Source: CAVRQM01 sp963756975 (lineage in GTDB: Bacteria; Pseudomonadota; Alphaproteobacteria; Acetobacterales; Acetobacteraceae). From it: a DNA stretch of 64,000 nt. How positions within the stretch are numbered: the first letter of the stretch is position 1; each line of letters opens with the position of its first letter. The notes beneath the pieces are model-generated. The model was not told the origin of the DNA. It searched no databases and saw only the letters and a list, made by a program, of their open reading frames with translations. The position numbers and the translations under genes were made by a program. Positions 7,988-18,600 of this stretch are shown in pieces. The stretch is from NCBI GenBank assembly GCA_963756975.1, contig CAVWPS010000001.1, positions 372,001 through 436,000 of the forward strand, read 5' to 3'.

Positions 7988-9231
7988 TCCGCGAACCGGG
8001 CAAGCAGGAAACGAGCCAGCGTGCGTGCCGCGTCGACGATGCTTTGCACATCCACGGACTCGTCGACGCCGTGCAGGTCGTGGCCCGTCGCCCCGTAGCA
8101 GATCGCCGGAATGCCGAAATCGCGCAGGTAGATGCGCGCGTCGGTGGTGCTGGCGATCATGTGGCTGGTGGGCTCGCGGCCATGCGCGTCCAGATGCGCC
8201 GCCGCCAGATCGCGCAGCAACGGCGCGTCGTCGTCCAGCCGGTAGCCCTTCGCCCGGAACCCGGTCAGCGTCACGGCCGGCGGCGTCCGCAGGTCGGGCT
8301 CGGCCGCCGCCAGCGCCGCCACGGCCGCACGCACCTCCCGCTCCGCATCCTCCGGCGTCCAGGCGCGCGGATAGCCGAGGCGCACGCCCATCGCCGCCTG
8401 CGACGGCACGGTGGAAAGCCAGTCGCCCGCATGCATCGTGCCGAGGTTGACCGCGTACGGCGTCGCACTCAGGCCGGGCTCGGGGTGTTGCCGCCCAAGG
8501 TCGGCGGCCCATTCGCGCAACCCCGCGATCAGCCGCATCCCGACATCGATCGCGTTGGCACGGCTGTGGGCGGCATTGGCATGGCCGGCGGCGGTGGTGA
8601 CAGCGATCTCGACCCACAGGACGCCGATCCCGCCCACCATCAGCCCGAGTCCGGTCGGCTCCAGAAGCACCACCTCGGGTGCGACGACGCCGTGCGCGGT
8701 GATCGAGTGCAGGGTGCCGTTGCCGGTGCACTCCTCCTCCACGACGGCGACGAAGCCGAGGCGGCGGGTCGCGAACAGGGCCGGGGCCACGTCCCGCAGC
8801 GCCCGCAAAGCCAGCATCCCGACCGCGAAGCCGCTCTTCATGTCGGCCGCACCCCGGCCGTATAGCCGCCCGTCCCGCCGCTGCGGCTCGAACGGCGGCG
8901 AGGTCCACAGCGACGGCGTTGCCGCCGGCACCACGTCCATGTGCCCGTTCAGCAGCAATGTCAGCGCGCCGGTTCCGGGCGTGGTCGCGAGCACCTGATA
9001 CCGCTCGCCCCGGCCCGCTACGGGTGCCACGCCGGCGCGCGGGTCGTCCGGCTGCCCATCCGGGAACGCCAGACGCCGCACGTCCAGCCCGGCCGACTCC
9101 GCTTCCCGCGCAAAAACGTCGAGCGCCGCCTGCTCCGACCCGACCACGCTCGGGGCCGCGACCAACGCCTCGAGGAAGCGCAGGGCGCCCTCGGCGTGGC
9201 GGTCGATGGCCTGATCCAGAGCAGCGTTCAT
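7984..9231 (-). CDS. M20-family metallopeptidase/amidohydrolase (ArgE/DapE type)
   Basis: Two-metal hydrolase of 415 residues, first gene of the operon. Motifs in order are LNGHMDVVP (first metal His and Asp), GRGAADMKSG (bridging Asp), the catalytic pair in VVEEECTGNGT, VLLEPTG (metal Glu) and, near the end, ATGHDLHGVDESV (metal His). A dimerisation lid domain lies between. The N-terminus MNAALDQAIDRHAEGALRFLEALV has no signal peptide, so it acts in the cytoplasm, probably deacylating or cleaving a compound brought in by the co-transcribed transporter. The exact substrate cannot be read from the sequence. Confidence 0.88.
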   Translation of the reverse strand: MNAALDQAIDRHAEGALRFLEALVAAPSVVGSEQAALDVFAREAESAGLDVRRLAFPDGQPDDPRAGVAPVAGRGERYQVLATTPGTGALTLLLNGHMDVVPAATPSLWTSPPFEPQRRDGRLYGRGAADMKSGFAVGMLALRALRDVAPALFATRRLGFVAVVEEECTGNGTLHSITAHGVVAPEVVLLEPTGLGLMVGGIGVLWVEIAVTTAAGHANAAHSRANAIDVGMRLIAGLREWAADLGRQHPEPGLSATPYAVNLGTMHAGDWLSTVPSQAAMGVRLGYPRAWTPEDAEREVRAAVAALAAAEPDLRTPPAVTLTGFRAKGYRLDDDAPLLRDLAAAHLDAHGREPTSHMIASTTDARIYLRDFGIPAICYGATGHDLHGVDESVDVQSIVDAARTLARFLLARFAE

Positions 9232-9244
9232 GGCCCGCCAAAAT

Positions 9245-9261
9245 GGTCTGTTCCGCAGACC
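9245..9261. promoter_or_regulatory. perfect palindrome, candidate GntR/FCD operator
   Basis: GGTCTG-TTCCG-CAGACC is a perfect 6+5+6 inverted repeat, ending 14 bases upstream of the M20 peptidase ATG in the divergent gap facing the decarboxylase. FCD regulators commonly bind short palindromes with a GGT/ACC core, so this fits autoregulation by the regulator in the operon. The central CTGTTCCGC recurs at 9302-9310, 54 bases away, possibly a second half-site near the decarboxylase promoter. Binding is inferred. Confidence 0.55.
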
Positions 9262-9348
9262 GTATCGAACGAACCCGGCAACTCCAAGCGGACTTTTTGG
9301 CCTGTTCCGCGCGGGTCGGTTAGGTGGTCCGGCAGGCAGGGGCTTTCG

Positions 9349-10789
9349 ATGACCGACGACGACTCGCTCGATCCGCAAGATTGGAACGCGTTGCGGGCGC
9401 TGGGTCACCGCATGCTGGACGAGACGTTCGACGATCTGGAGGGCATCGTCCGCGACCCGGCCGCCCACCCGGTCTGGCGGCCGATGCCGCCGTCCGTTCG
9501 CGGCGCGTGGGAGGCCGGGTTGCCGCGCGACGGCACGTCGCCCGAGGAGACCTATGCCGCGTATCGCGCGCTGATCGCGCCGTATCCGGTCGGCAACCGG
9601 CATCCGCGCTTCTTCGGCTGGGTTCATGGCGGCGGCACCGCCCTGGGGATGCTGGCCGAAATGCTGGCGGCCGGGCTGAACGCGAACTGCGGCGGGCGCG
9701 ACCACGCGCCGGTCGCGTGCGAGCGGCAGGTGATCCGGTGGGCCGCCGAGATGCTCGGAATGCCGCTCGCCTCGTCCGGCCTGGTGCTGAGCGGCACGTC
9801 GATCGCGAACCTGGTCGCCGTTCTGGTCGCACGCACGGCGACGCTCGGCGACACCGTGCGCCGGGACGGCACCGGGGCGGCGCGGCTGACGGCATACGCG
9901 TCGGCAGGTGCTCATCTATGCGTCGCGCGGGCGCTGGACATGGCCGGGCTCGGGTCGTCCACCCTGCGCCTCATTCCGGCAACGGACGATCACGGCATGA
10001 ACCTCGCCGACCTGCGGACGGCGATCGCGGCCGACCGGGCGGCGGGCCTGACGCCGTTCCTGGTGGTCGGGACCGCCGGCAGCGTCGACACCGGTGCCAT
10101 CGACGATCTCGCGGGGGTCGCCGCGATCTGCGCCGGGGAACGGTTGTGGATGCATGTCGACGCGGCGTTCGGAGCGGTCGCCATGCTGTCGCCCGCGCTG
10201 CGCCCGCTATTCGCGGGAATGGAGCACGCGGACTCCGTCGCGTTCGACTTCCACAAATGGGCGCAGGTTCCGTACGACGCAGGCTGCATCGTCATCCGCG
10301 ACGGGCAGGCGCACCGGGCCGCGTTCGCGCGCGAGGTCGCCTATCTCCGCCGTGACGCGCGCGGCCTCGCGGCGGGCGAGCCGTGGCCGGTCGATCTCGG
10401 CCCGGAGCTGTCGCGCGGCTTTCGGGCGCTAAAAGTCTGGATGACGTTGCGAAGTTTCGGCGCGGACCGGATCGGGCGCGTGGCCGAGGCGTGCTGCCGT
10501 CGCGCCCGCCGGCTCGCCGCCGCGATCGACGCCGAACCGGCGCTCGAACGTATGGCCGCCGTGCCGCTCAACATCGTCTGTTTTCGCGTCCGCGACGGCG
10601 GCGACGCGGCTGCAGGCCGCGATCGCCGCGACGCTTCAGGAGGCCGGTAGCGTCGTCCTGTCCACCACGACGATCGGCGGCCGGGTCGCGCTACGCGCCG
10701 CGATGGTCAATCACCGGACCCGCGACGCCGACGTGGACGCGATCGTCCCGGCGGTCTTGGCGGCGGCTCATTCGATTCTGGACCGCTGA
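9349..10789 (+). CDS. PLP-dependent group II decarboxylase, frameshifted near the C-terminus
   Basis: Aromatic/acidic amino-acid decarboxylase-type PLP enzyme. Family features are HPRFFGWVHGGGT, GLVLSGTSIANL, VVGTAGSVDTGAID, MHVDAAFGAVAML, and FDFHKWAQVPYDAGC with the PLP lysine. The frame starting at the ATG at 9349 runs into a stop at 10650. From about 10600 the next frame continues the family C-terminus (LQAAIAATLQEAG, ALRAAMVNHRT, ILDR) to a stop at 10787-10789. Removing one base around 10591-10612 restores about 479 residues. This may be a sequence error or a recent inactivating indel. The last 22 bases overlap the convergent cupin gene. The substrate is unknown. Confidence 0.82.
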
Positions 10790-11364
10790 ACCAGGTCGCC
10801 GCCGCGCCACAGATACACCGCCAGCAACGGCTCGCCGGCCGTGCGCATCGCGTGCGGCATCTTGGACGGATGGTGGATCACCTCGCCCGGCACCCGCTCC
10901 CGCCATCCCTCGGCACCGCGTTGCCAGTCGGCGCGGCCGGATAGCGGGATGTAGAGCTCCTCGGCGTCGTGGCTGTGCGACGGGTACGTCACGCCCGGTC
11001 CGAGGAGCAGCAAGCCGGCCGCCAGCCGCTCGCTCGGGACCAGCCCGCGCTGTCCGACAAATTCGGTCCATCCGTATCGTTCGAGGAACGCCGGCCCGAA
11101 ATCCGCCGCCGTGTAGGTCTGTGCCCAAGCCAGCACCGGCGACACCCCACGCAGATGCCGCAGAAACTCGGCCGCACTCGCCGGTCCCGCGTCGCAGGCC
11201 GGCTCCAGCCACGCCAGCACCGGCAAGCTGTTAGGCCGCAACGGCCGCAGCGGCTGCGTCGCCGGCCAAGCGGTCATGAACTCCGCGACGAGCGTGTCGT
11301 CGAACGATTGCAGCAGCCGCGCCATCGCGCCGATCACCGCCGTCGTGCCGTCGCGGCCAGTCAT
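10768..11364 (-). CDS. cupin protein of the DMSP lyase type (DddQ/DddL-like)
   Basis: 198 residues with an all-helical N-terminal half and a C-terminal cupin. The metal-site pattern YPSHSHDAEELYIPLSG (two His, Glu, Tyr), followed by PGEVIHHPSKMPHAMRT, matches the dimethylsulfoniopropionate lyase cupin family, whose members cleave DMSP to dimethyl sulfide and acrylate. Many non-marine relatives carry this domain with unproved activity, so the substrate is left open. The ATG at 11364 is one base after the stop of the small lipoprotein gene, so the two are co-transcribed. Confidence 0.75.
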   Translation of the reverse strand: MTGRDGTTAVIGAMARLLQSFDDTLVAEFMTAWPATQPLRPLRPNSLPVLAWLEPACDAGPASAAEFLRHLRGVSPVLAWAQTYTAADFGPAFLERYGWTEFVGQRGLVPSERLAAGLLLLGPGVTYPSHSHDAEELYIPLSGRADWQRGAEGWRERVPGEVIHHPSKMPHAMRTAGEPLLAVYLWRGGDLVQRSRIE

Positions 11365-11365
11365 T

Positions 11366-11521
11366 TCAGTCGATCGCGTCGGCGCAGGCGTCCGTCGGCG
11401 CCGCCGCCGCGTGGCCGACGAGCGGCACGATTTTCAGCGCCGCCGAACCGACGCGGCACGGTGCCGCGAACAGACCGCAACCGGAGAGTGCCAGCAATGC
11501 CACGAGCAGCAGATGTTTCAT
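11366..11521 (-). CDS. 51-residue lipoprotein
   Basis: The start MKHLLLVALLALSGCGLFAA is a textbook lipoprotein signal with lipobox LSGC, so the mature part, about 37 residues, would be anchored by Cys15. It carries two further cysteines (Cys22 and Cys46) that could pair in the periplasm. It resembles the very small lipoproteins seen in Acetobacteraceae (I recall DUF6726, not certain). The stop is one base from the start of the DMSP-lyase-like cupin, and 45 bases separate it from the tenA stop upstream. It is easily missed because of its length. Function unknown. Confidence 0.72.
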   Translation of the reverse strand: MKHLLLVALLALSGCGLFAAPCRVGSAALKIVPLVGHAAAAPTDACADAID

Positions 11522-11566
11522 GCCGCCGATTTACTCTGCCACGCGACGCCGCGACAGCCGCTGCGC

Positions 11567-12259
11567 TCACGCCGGCTGCGCGGCATCCAGGCCCATTTGC
11601 CAGAACGCGATCTCCAGCCGGGTCGCCGTGTCGAAGATCCGGCGCAATGCCGCGAAACGCGCCTCCCCGCCGTAGCGTTCACCGAGATCGTCGAGCTTGG
11701 CCAGCGCCGTCCGCACGCTGTCCGTATACGCCGCACCGCCGTAGGTCGTGAGCCACGCGCCATAGGGATTGCCGCCGATCATGGTGGCCGGGTCGGCCAG
11801 CAGAAGCTGCCCCGCCTCGGCATAGCCCGCCACGCACGGCATCAACGCCACCGTGAGGTCCAGCAGGTCGCCGGTATGGCCGATGTCGGTGACATACCGG
11901 GTGTATGCCGTCGTCTGGAGGGCTTCGGGTTCAGCGGCCATGGCAGCCTCGTCCAGACCCCACGACGCGCAGTAGCCGGCATGCAGCGGAATCTCGGCCA
12001 GGACAGCCTCAAGCCCACTCGCCGCCGCCCGGATGTCGGCCAATGTCGTGCTTTTATAGGCCGCCAAGCCGTAGGCCCGCGCGAACTGGATGAGGAACAG
12101 GTAGTCCTGCACGAGGAAGTGCCGGAAACAGGACTGCGGCAGGGTGCCGGTGCCGAGTTGCAGCACGAACGGGTGGCGCACGTAGCCGGTCCAAAGGTCG
12201 CCGGCCGCTTCGCGAAGTTTGCCGAAAAAGCCCGCGCCGAAGTCGATGTCTTGGGTCAT
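11567..12259 (-). CDS. tenA: TenA-family aminopyrimidine aminohydrolase / thiaminase II
   Basis: Hydrolyses amino-HMP or thiamine breakdown products in thiamin salvage. The 230-residue all-helical protein shows HPFVLQLGTGTLP, FLVQDYLFLIQFARAYGLAA, the catalytic Cys in ALMPCVAGYAE and a C-terminal Glu in TATRLEIAFWQMG, all TenA hallmarks. Length is typical. No THI-box riboswitch is visible in the 49 bases between its start and the tRNA gene. It is the first gene of a minus-strand run that includes the lipoprotein and the cupin. Confidence 0.9.
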   Translation of the reverse strand: MTQDIDFGAGFFGKLREAAGDLWTGYVRHPFVLQLGTGTLPQSCFRHFLVQDYLFLIQFARAYGLAAYKSTTLADIRAAASGLEAVLAEIPLHAGYCASWGLDEAAMAAEPEALQTTAYTRYVTDIGHTGDLLDLTVALMPCVAGYAEAGQLLLADPATMIGGNPYGAWLTTYGGAAYTDSVRTALAKLDDLGERYGGEARFAALRRIFDTATRLEIAFWQMGLDAAQPA

Positions 12260-12308
12260 GGATCACGACCTTAAAACTCGACCGTGTGCGACAGCCAGCC
12301 CGCCAAGT

Positions 12309-12384
12309 TGGTGGGTCCGGTGGGGCTCGAACCCACGACCCAGGGATTAAAAGTCCCTTGCTCTACCAGCTGAGCTACAGACCC
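12309..12384 (-). tRNA. tRNA-Lys (anticodon UUU)
   Basis: The minus strand folds into a complete cloverleaf: acceptor GGGTCTG/CGGACCC (one wobble pair), D-arm GCTC/GAGC with AGCTGGTA, anticodon stem AGGGA/TCCCT around loop CTTTTAA (anticodon TTT), T-arm GTGGG/CCCAC with TTCGAGC, discriminator A73 and an encoded CCA. 76 bases in total. Confidence 0.97.
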
Positions 12385-12401
12385 GCACGCGGCGGAAGGT
12401 T

Positions 12402-12432
12402 CGGGTTCCGGCGGTATAACCACCGGAACCCG
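12402..12432 (-). terminator. hairpin after the peptidyl-prolyl isomerase gene
   Basis: A long stem (12402-12415 with 12419-12432) with one A/C mismatch and a 3-base loop lies 7 bases after the isomerase stop on the minus strand and just before the tRNA-Lys gene. There is no U-run, so it is a probable rather than certain terminator of the gyrA-coaD-isomerase run. Confidence 0.55.
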
Positions 12433-12438
12433 GGCACG

Positions 12439-13023
12439 CTATCCCTTCACGTCGGCGGCGACCTGCATGCGGACGATCTTGTCCGGGCCGGTCACCTGGC
12501 CGTTGCCGCCGCTGCCCTTCTTGATCGCGTCGACGAACGGCATGCCGGACACGACCTGGCCCCAGATCGTGTACTGGCCGTCCAGGCTCGGGGCCGGGGC
12601 GAACATGATGAAGAACTGGCTGTCGGCGCTATCCGGGTCGCTCGACCTTGCGGCGCCGACCGCGCCGCGCACGAACTTGCGGACGCGGGTGAACTCGGCC
12701 GGCACGTTGCCGAGCTTGCTGCCGCCGGTGCCGGTGCCGGTCGGATCGCCGCCCTGCGCCATGAAGCCGTCGATCACGCGGTGGAACGGCGTGCCGTCGT
12801 AGAAGCCGGCGCGGGTCAGCTCCTTCACGTGCGCGACCGCCTTCGGGGCGAGGTCGGGCAGCAGCTGGATCACCACCCGCCCGTCCTTCAGGTCGAGATA
12901 CAGGGTGTTCTCCGGGTCGAGGCCCAGCGAGGCGGCGGTGGGCGTGGTGGCGGCGGTCGCGTCGGACATGACGGCTCCAAGGGCTACAATGGGAAGGGTG
13001 GCGAGCAGGACGCGGCGGCGCAT
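12439..13023 (-). CDS. exported peptidyl-prolyl cis-trans isomerase (cyclophilin type)
   Basis: Catalyses proline isomerisation during folding. 194 residues with an N-terminal signal peptide (MRRRVLLATLPIVALGAVMSDATAA), pointing to the periplasm. The cyclophilin core then follows: GFYDGTPFHRVIDGFMAQGGD (catalytic Arg and Phe/Met region), DSQFFIMFAPAPSLDGQYTIWGQVVSGM. The position 11 bases downstream of coaD in the gyrA-coaD-ppi order is conserved in this bacterial group. Confidence 0.92.
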   Translation of the reverse strand: MRRRVLLATLPIVALGAVMSDATAATTPTAASLGLDPENTLYLDLKDGRVVIQLLPDLAPKAVAHVKELTRAGFYDGTPFHRVIDGFMAQGGDPTGTGTGGSKLGNVPAEFTRVRKFVRGAVGAARSSDPDSADSQFFIMFAPAPSLDGQYTIWGQVVSGMPFVDAIKKGSGGNGQVTGPDKIVRMQVAADVKG

Positions 13024-13034
13024 CTCGGGTTCCT

Positions 13035-13563
13035 TTATTCGTGAGCGGGCGGGCGGGCGACGCTGGCCAGAACGGCGGCCAGAACGGCGGCCTGGGTCGC
13101 GGGCGGGACGAAGGTCGAAATGTCCCCGCCCAGCGTGGCGATCTCCTTCACGAACCGGGAGGAGATGAACTGGTGACGCTCGGTGGCCATCAGGAACACC
13201 GTCTCGATCGTGTGGTCGAGGCGGTAGTTCATGCCGGCCATGGCGAACTCGTAGTCGAAATCGGTGACCGCGCGCAGCCCCCGGACGATCACGTTGGCCC
13301 CGATGTCGCGGGCGAAGTGGACCAGCAGGTTGCCGAACGGCCGCACCTCGATCGGGGTGCCGGTCCGCTCGGAGATCGCGGCCATCTCGGTGCCGGCAAG
13401 CCTGACCCGCTCCTCGAGCGTGAACAGCGGGCCTTTGCCGGCGTTGCTCGCGACGCCCACGACCAGCCGGCCGACGATGCGCGCGGCCCGGCCGATGACG
13501 TCGAGGTGGCCGTTGGTGATCGGGTCGAACGTGCCCGGATACAGGCCGACCCCGAGCGGCGCG

Positions 13564-13571
<8 letters not shown>
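13035..13571 (-). CDS. coaD: phosphopantetheine adenylyltransferase
   Basis: Penultimate step of coenzyme A synthesis, transferring AMP from ATP to 4'-phosphopantetheine. Key features are the nucleotidyltransferase start LYPGTFDPITNGHLDVI (T/HxGH motif), ANVIVRGLRAVTDFDYEF and the ISSRFVKEIA (ISSxxVR-type) signature. 178 residues is slightly longer than the 160-residue norm because of an Ala-rich tail. The start overlaps the gyrA stop by 8 bases. Confidence 0.96.
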
Positions 13572-16375
<2,804 letters not shown>

Positions 16376-16451
16376 TACTTGTCTCTGATTCGGGCTGTGG
16401 GAACAGCCTTACTATAGTGCCCAACCACGTTCTCGCCAAACCGGAGCTTCG

Positions 16452-17117
16452 ATGGAACTCGCCCGCCTGATCGACCACACCCTGCTCCGCCCCGACGCGA
16501 CCCGGGCCGAGATCGACCGGCTGTGCGCCGAGGCGCGGGAGTTCGGGTTCGCGACCGTGTGCGTGAACCCGGTGCGGGTCGCGCAATGCGCCTCGGCCCT
16601 GGAGGGCAGCGGGGTCGGCGTGTGCTGCGTGATCGGCTTCCCGTTCGGCGCGTCGCTGCCGGCCATCAAGGCGGCCGAGGCGGCGCAGGCGATCGCGGAC
16701 GGGGCGCGCGAGATCGACATGGTGGTGCTGCTGGGCGCGCTGAAGGACGGCGACACCGACGCGGTCCGGGCCGACATCGCGGCGGTGCGGGCTGCGACAC
16801 GAGGGTTCGTGCTGAAGGTCATCATCGAGACGGCGATGCTGGACGACCACCTCAAGGTGCTGGCGTGCGAGATCGCGGTCGGCGCGGGGGCGGATTTCGT
16901 CAAGACGAGCACCGGCTGGGGCGGCGGCGGGGCCACCCTGCACGACGTGGCCCTGATGCGCCGCACGGTCGGCGGCTCGGCCGGGGTGAAGGCGTCGGGC
17001 GGGATCCGCGACCGCGCGACCGCCGAGGCGATGGTCGCCGCCGGTGCCACACGGCTCGGCGTCAGCGCGAGCGTCGCGATCGTCGGCAACGATCTGGCCG
17101 GCGGCGGAGGCTACTGA
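16452..17117 (+). CDS. deoC: deoxyribose-phosphate aldolase
   Basis: Cleaves 2-deoxyribose-5-phosphate to glyceraldehyde-3-phosphate and acetaldehyde, the last step of deoxynucleoside catabolism. The TIM-barrel active site is intact: Schiff-base Lys151 in ADFVKTSTG, Lys180 in GVKASGGIRD and Asp89 in REIDMVV. 221 residues is normal for the short bacterial form. Divergent from gyrA across 76 bases, with a possible -10 (TACTAT, 16410-16415) but no clear -35. The stop overlaps the rbsK start (TGATG). Confidence 0.95.
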   Translation: MELARLIDHTLLRPDATRAEIDRLCAEAREFGFATVCVNPVRVAQCASALEGSGVGVCCVIGFPFGASLPAIKAAEAAQAIADGAREIDMVVLLGALKDGDTDAVRADIAAVRAATRGFVLKVIIETAMLDDHLKVLACEIAVGAGADFVKTSTGWGGGGATLHDVALMRRTVGGSAGVKASGGIRDRATAEAMVAAGATRLGVSASVAIVGNDLAGGGGY

Positions 17118-18031
17118 TGGGCCGCATCGCGGTGATCGGGTCGTGCATGATCGACCTGGTCACGAACGTCGACCGCATGCCGAACGCCGGCGAGACGCTG
17201 GCCGGGCGCAGCTTCTCGCAAGGGTTCGGCGGCAAGGGGGCCAACCAGGCGGTCGCGGCGGCCAAGCTGGGGGCGGAGGTGATGATGGTCGCCTGCGTCG
17301 GCGACGACCCGTTCGGGGTTGATACGTTGCGCAACTTTGCGGCGGTCGGGGTCGATGCCCGGCATGTTCGGACGGTCGCGGGCGTGTCGTCCGGCGTGGC
17401 ACCGATTTTCGTCGAGCCCTCCGGCGAGAACCGGATTCTGATCGTTCGCGGGGCCAACGATGCGCTGTCGCCGGCCGATATCGAGGCGGCCGCCGACGAC
17501 CTCGGCGGTTGCGGGTTGATCCTGCTGCAACTCGAAGTGCCGCTCGAGACGATCTACGCGGCCGTCGCGTTCGGGGCCGCTCACGGCATCCCGGTGCTGC
17601 TGAACCCCGCCCCTGCCGACCCGGCCCTGGATCTTTCGCGCGTGTCGGACGTGGCGTTCCTGGTGCCGAACCAGACCGAGTTGTCGATCCTGACCGGTTT
17701 GCCGGCCGGAACGCGCGCGGAGGCCGAGGCGGCGGCACGGACGCTGCTGGCGCGCGGGGTGAAGACGGTGATCGTGACGCTGGGTGCGGACGGCGCGCTG
17801 CTGGTGCGCGACGGCGAACCGGCGTTGCTGGTGCCGCCGGTCGCGGTGACGCCGGTCGACACGACGGGCGCCGGCGACGCGTTCATCGGCGCGTTCGCCC
17901 AGGCGTTCGTGGAAGACGGCGACGTGCCGCGCGCGATGCGGTGGGCTGCGGCCTATGCGGCGGACTCGATTACGCGGGCTGGGACGCAGAGCAGTTTTGC
18001 GGATCGGGCGAGGTTTCAGGCGGCGAGTTAG
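17117..18031 (+). CDS. rbsK: ribokinase
   Basis: PfkB-family sugar kinase that phosphorylates ribose or deoxyribose with ATP. Motifs are GSCMIDLVTNVDRMP at the start, GFGGKGANQAVAAAKLGA (sugar binding, di-Gly) and DTTGAGDAFIGAF (anion hole and catalytic Asp254). 304 residues. Co-transcribed with deoC by a TGATG overlap, which suggests it feeds deoC or uses pentose released from nucleosides. The stop overlaps by 4 bases the stop of the convergent MazF-like toxin gene. Confidence 0.92.
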   Translation: MGRIAVIGSCMIDLVTNVDRMPNAGETLAGRSFSQGFGGKGANQAVAAAKLGAEVMMVACVGDDPFGVDTLRNFAAVGVDARHVRTVAGVSSGVAPIFVEPSGENRILIVRGANDALSPADIEAAADDLGGCGLILLQLEVPLETIYAAVAFGAAHGIPVLLNPAPADPALDLSRVSDVAFLVPNQTELSILTGLPAGTRAEAEAAARTLLARGVKTVIVTLGADGALLVRDGEPALLVPPVAVTPVDTTGAGDAFIGAFAQAFVEDGDVPRAMRWAAAYAADSITRAGTQSSFADRARFQAAS

Positions 18032-18369
18032 ATCGTGATGACGCTGTCGAGCTTCTCCCGAACCTGTCGCGCCACGTCGGCCGGAACCACGCCCGCATAG
18101 CGGACGGGTCGGACCTGAGTGTCGATGCTCCGCACGCTGCTGACCAGGATTTCGCCCGCTATGGCCAAGCCCGGCGGCAAGACGACACTGGTTGGGAACG
18201 GTCGCACCCGCGACGTGATCGGGCAGACGACCGCAAGCCCCGTGTTAGCGTTGAACATCTCAGCCGAAATAACCAGCGCCGGCCGTCTGCCGCCCTGTTC
18301 GCGTCCGACGATCGGGTCGAAGTCGGTCCAAACCAAGTCACCTGCGGCCGGCGTGTAGAATTCGGTCAT
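18028..18369 (-). CDS. MazF/PemK-type endoribonuclease toxin
   Basis: Predicted sequence-specific mRNA interferase. 113 residues with the PemK/MazF pattern GDLVWTDFDPIVGREQGGRRPALVIS (conserved Arg-Pro-Ala-Leu-Val), ANTGLAVVCPITSR, and a C-terminal LVSSVRSIDTQ carrying the conserved Ser/Arg. The start overlaps the antitoxin stop (ATGA), the usual order of antitoxin before toxin. Both lie directly behind ssb. Not a mobile context: the flanks are core genes. Confidence 0.9.
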   Translation of the reverse strand: MTEFYTPAAGDLVWTDFDPIVGREQGGRRPALVISAEMFNANTGLAVVCPITSRVRPFPTSVVLPPGLAIAGEILVSSVRSIDTQVRPVRYAGVVPADVARQVREKLDSVITI

Positions 18370-18578
18370 TCGGGAACGATCTCACGGCCGAAATCCGGAC
18401 CCCAGTCGTATGCTCCGGCGTATTCGGCCCGCCACTCGTCCGGCGTCCGGCCACGAAAAAGGTCGGCGAGCGTTACGGTCGGTTGGACTTTTCGGAGCGT
18501 GACGATCCCGTCCTGCGCCTGAATGTCCACGCGCTCGCCATCCTCCAGCGAGCCGAAACCGTCCAAGCCGATCCGCAT
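18366..18578 (-). CDS. MazE-type antitoxin, N-terminal half apparently missing
   Basis: 70 residues from an ATG at 18578, 22 bases after the ssb stop. Residues 8-35 resemble the second half of an AbrB/MazE beta-hairpin fold (LEDGERVDIQAQDGIVTLRK). The end (RAEYAGAYDWGPDFGREIVPE) matches the toxin-wrapping tail typical of MazE. The usual first 20-25 residues (KWGNS...IP strand) are not encoded, because the ssb 3' end occupies that position. It may still neutralise the toxin but might not dimerise or bind DNA normally. The call rests on the tail and the toxin partner. Confidence 0.72.
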   Translation of the reverse strand: MRIGLDGFGSLEDGERVDIQAQDGIVTLRKVQPTVTLADLFRGRTPDEWRAEYAGAYDWGPDFGREIVPE

Positions 18579-18600
18579 ATTTCGCCGGCGCAGGTTCGCC

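Noticed and set aside
12260..12308. TPP riboswitch before tenA
   Set aside because: Only 49 bases lie between the tenA start and the tRNA gene, and none of the conserved THI-box segments is visible.
18028..18578. Toxin/antitoxin pair as part of a mobile island
   Set aside because: Flanked on both sides by core genes (rbsK and ssb) with operon-like spacing and no repeats or integrase.
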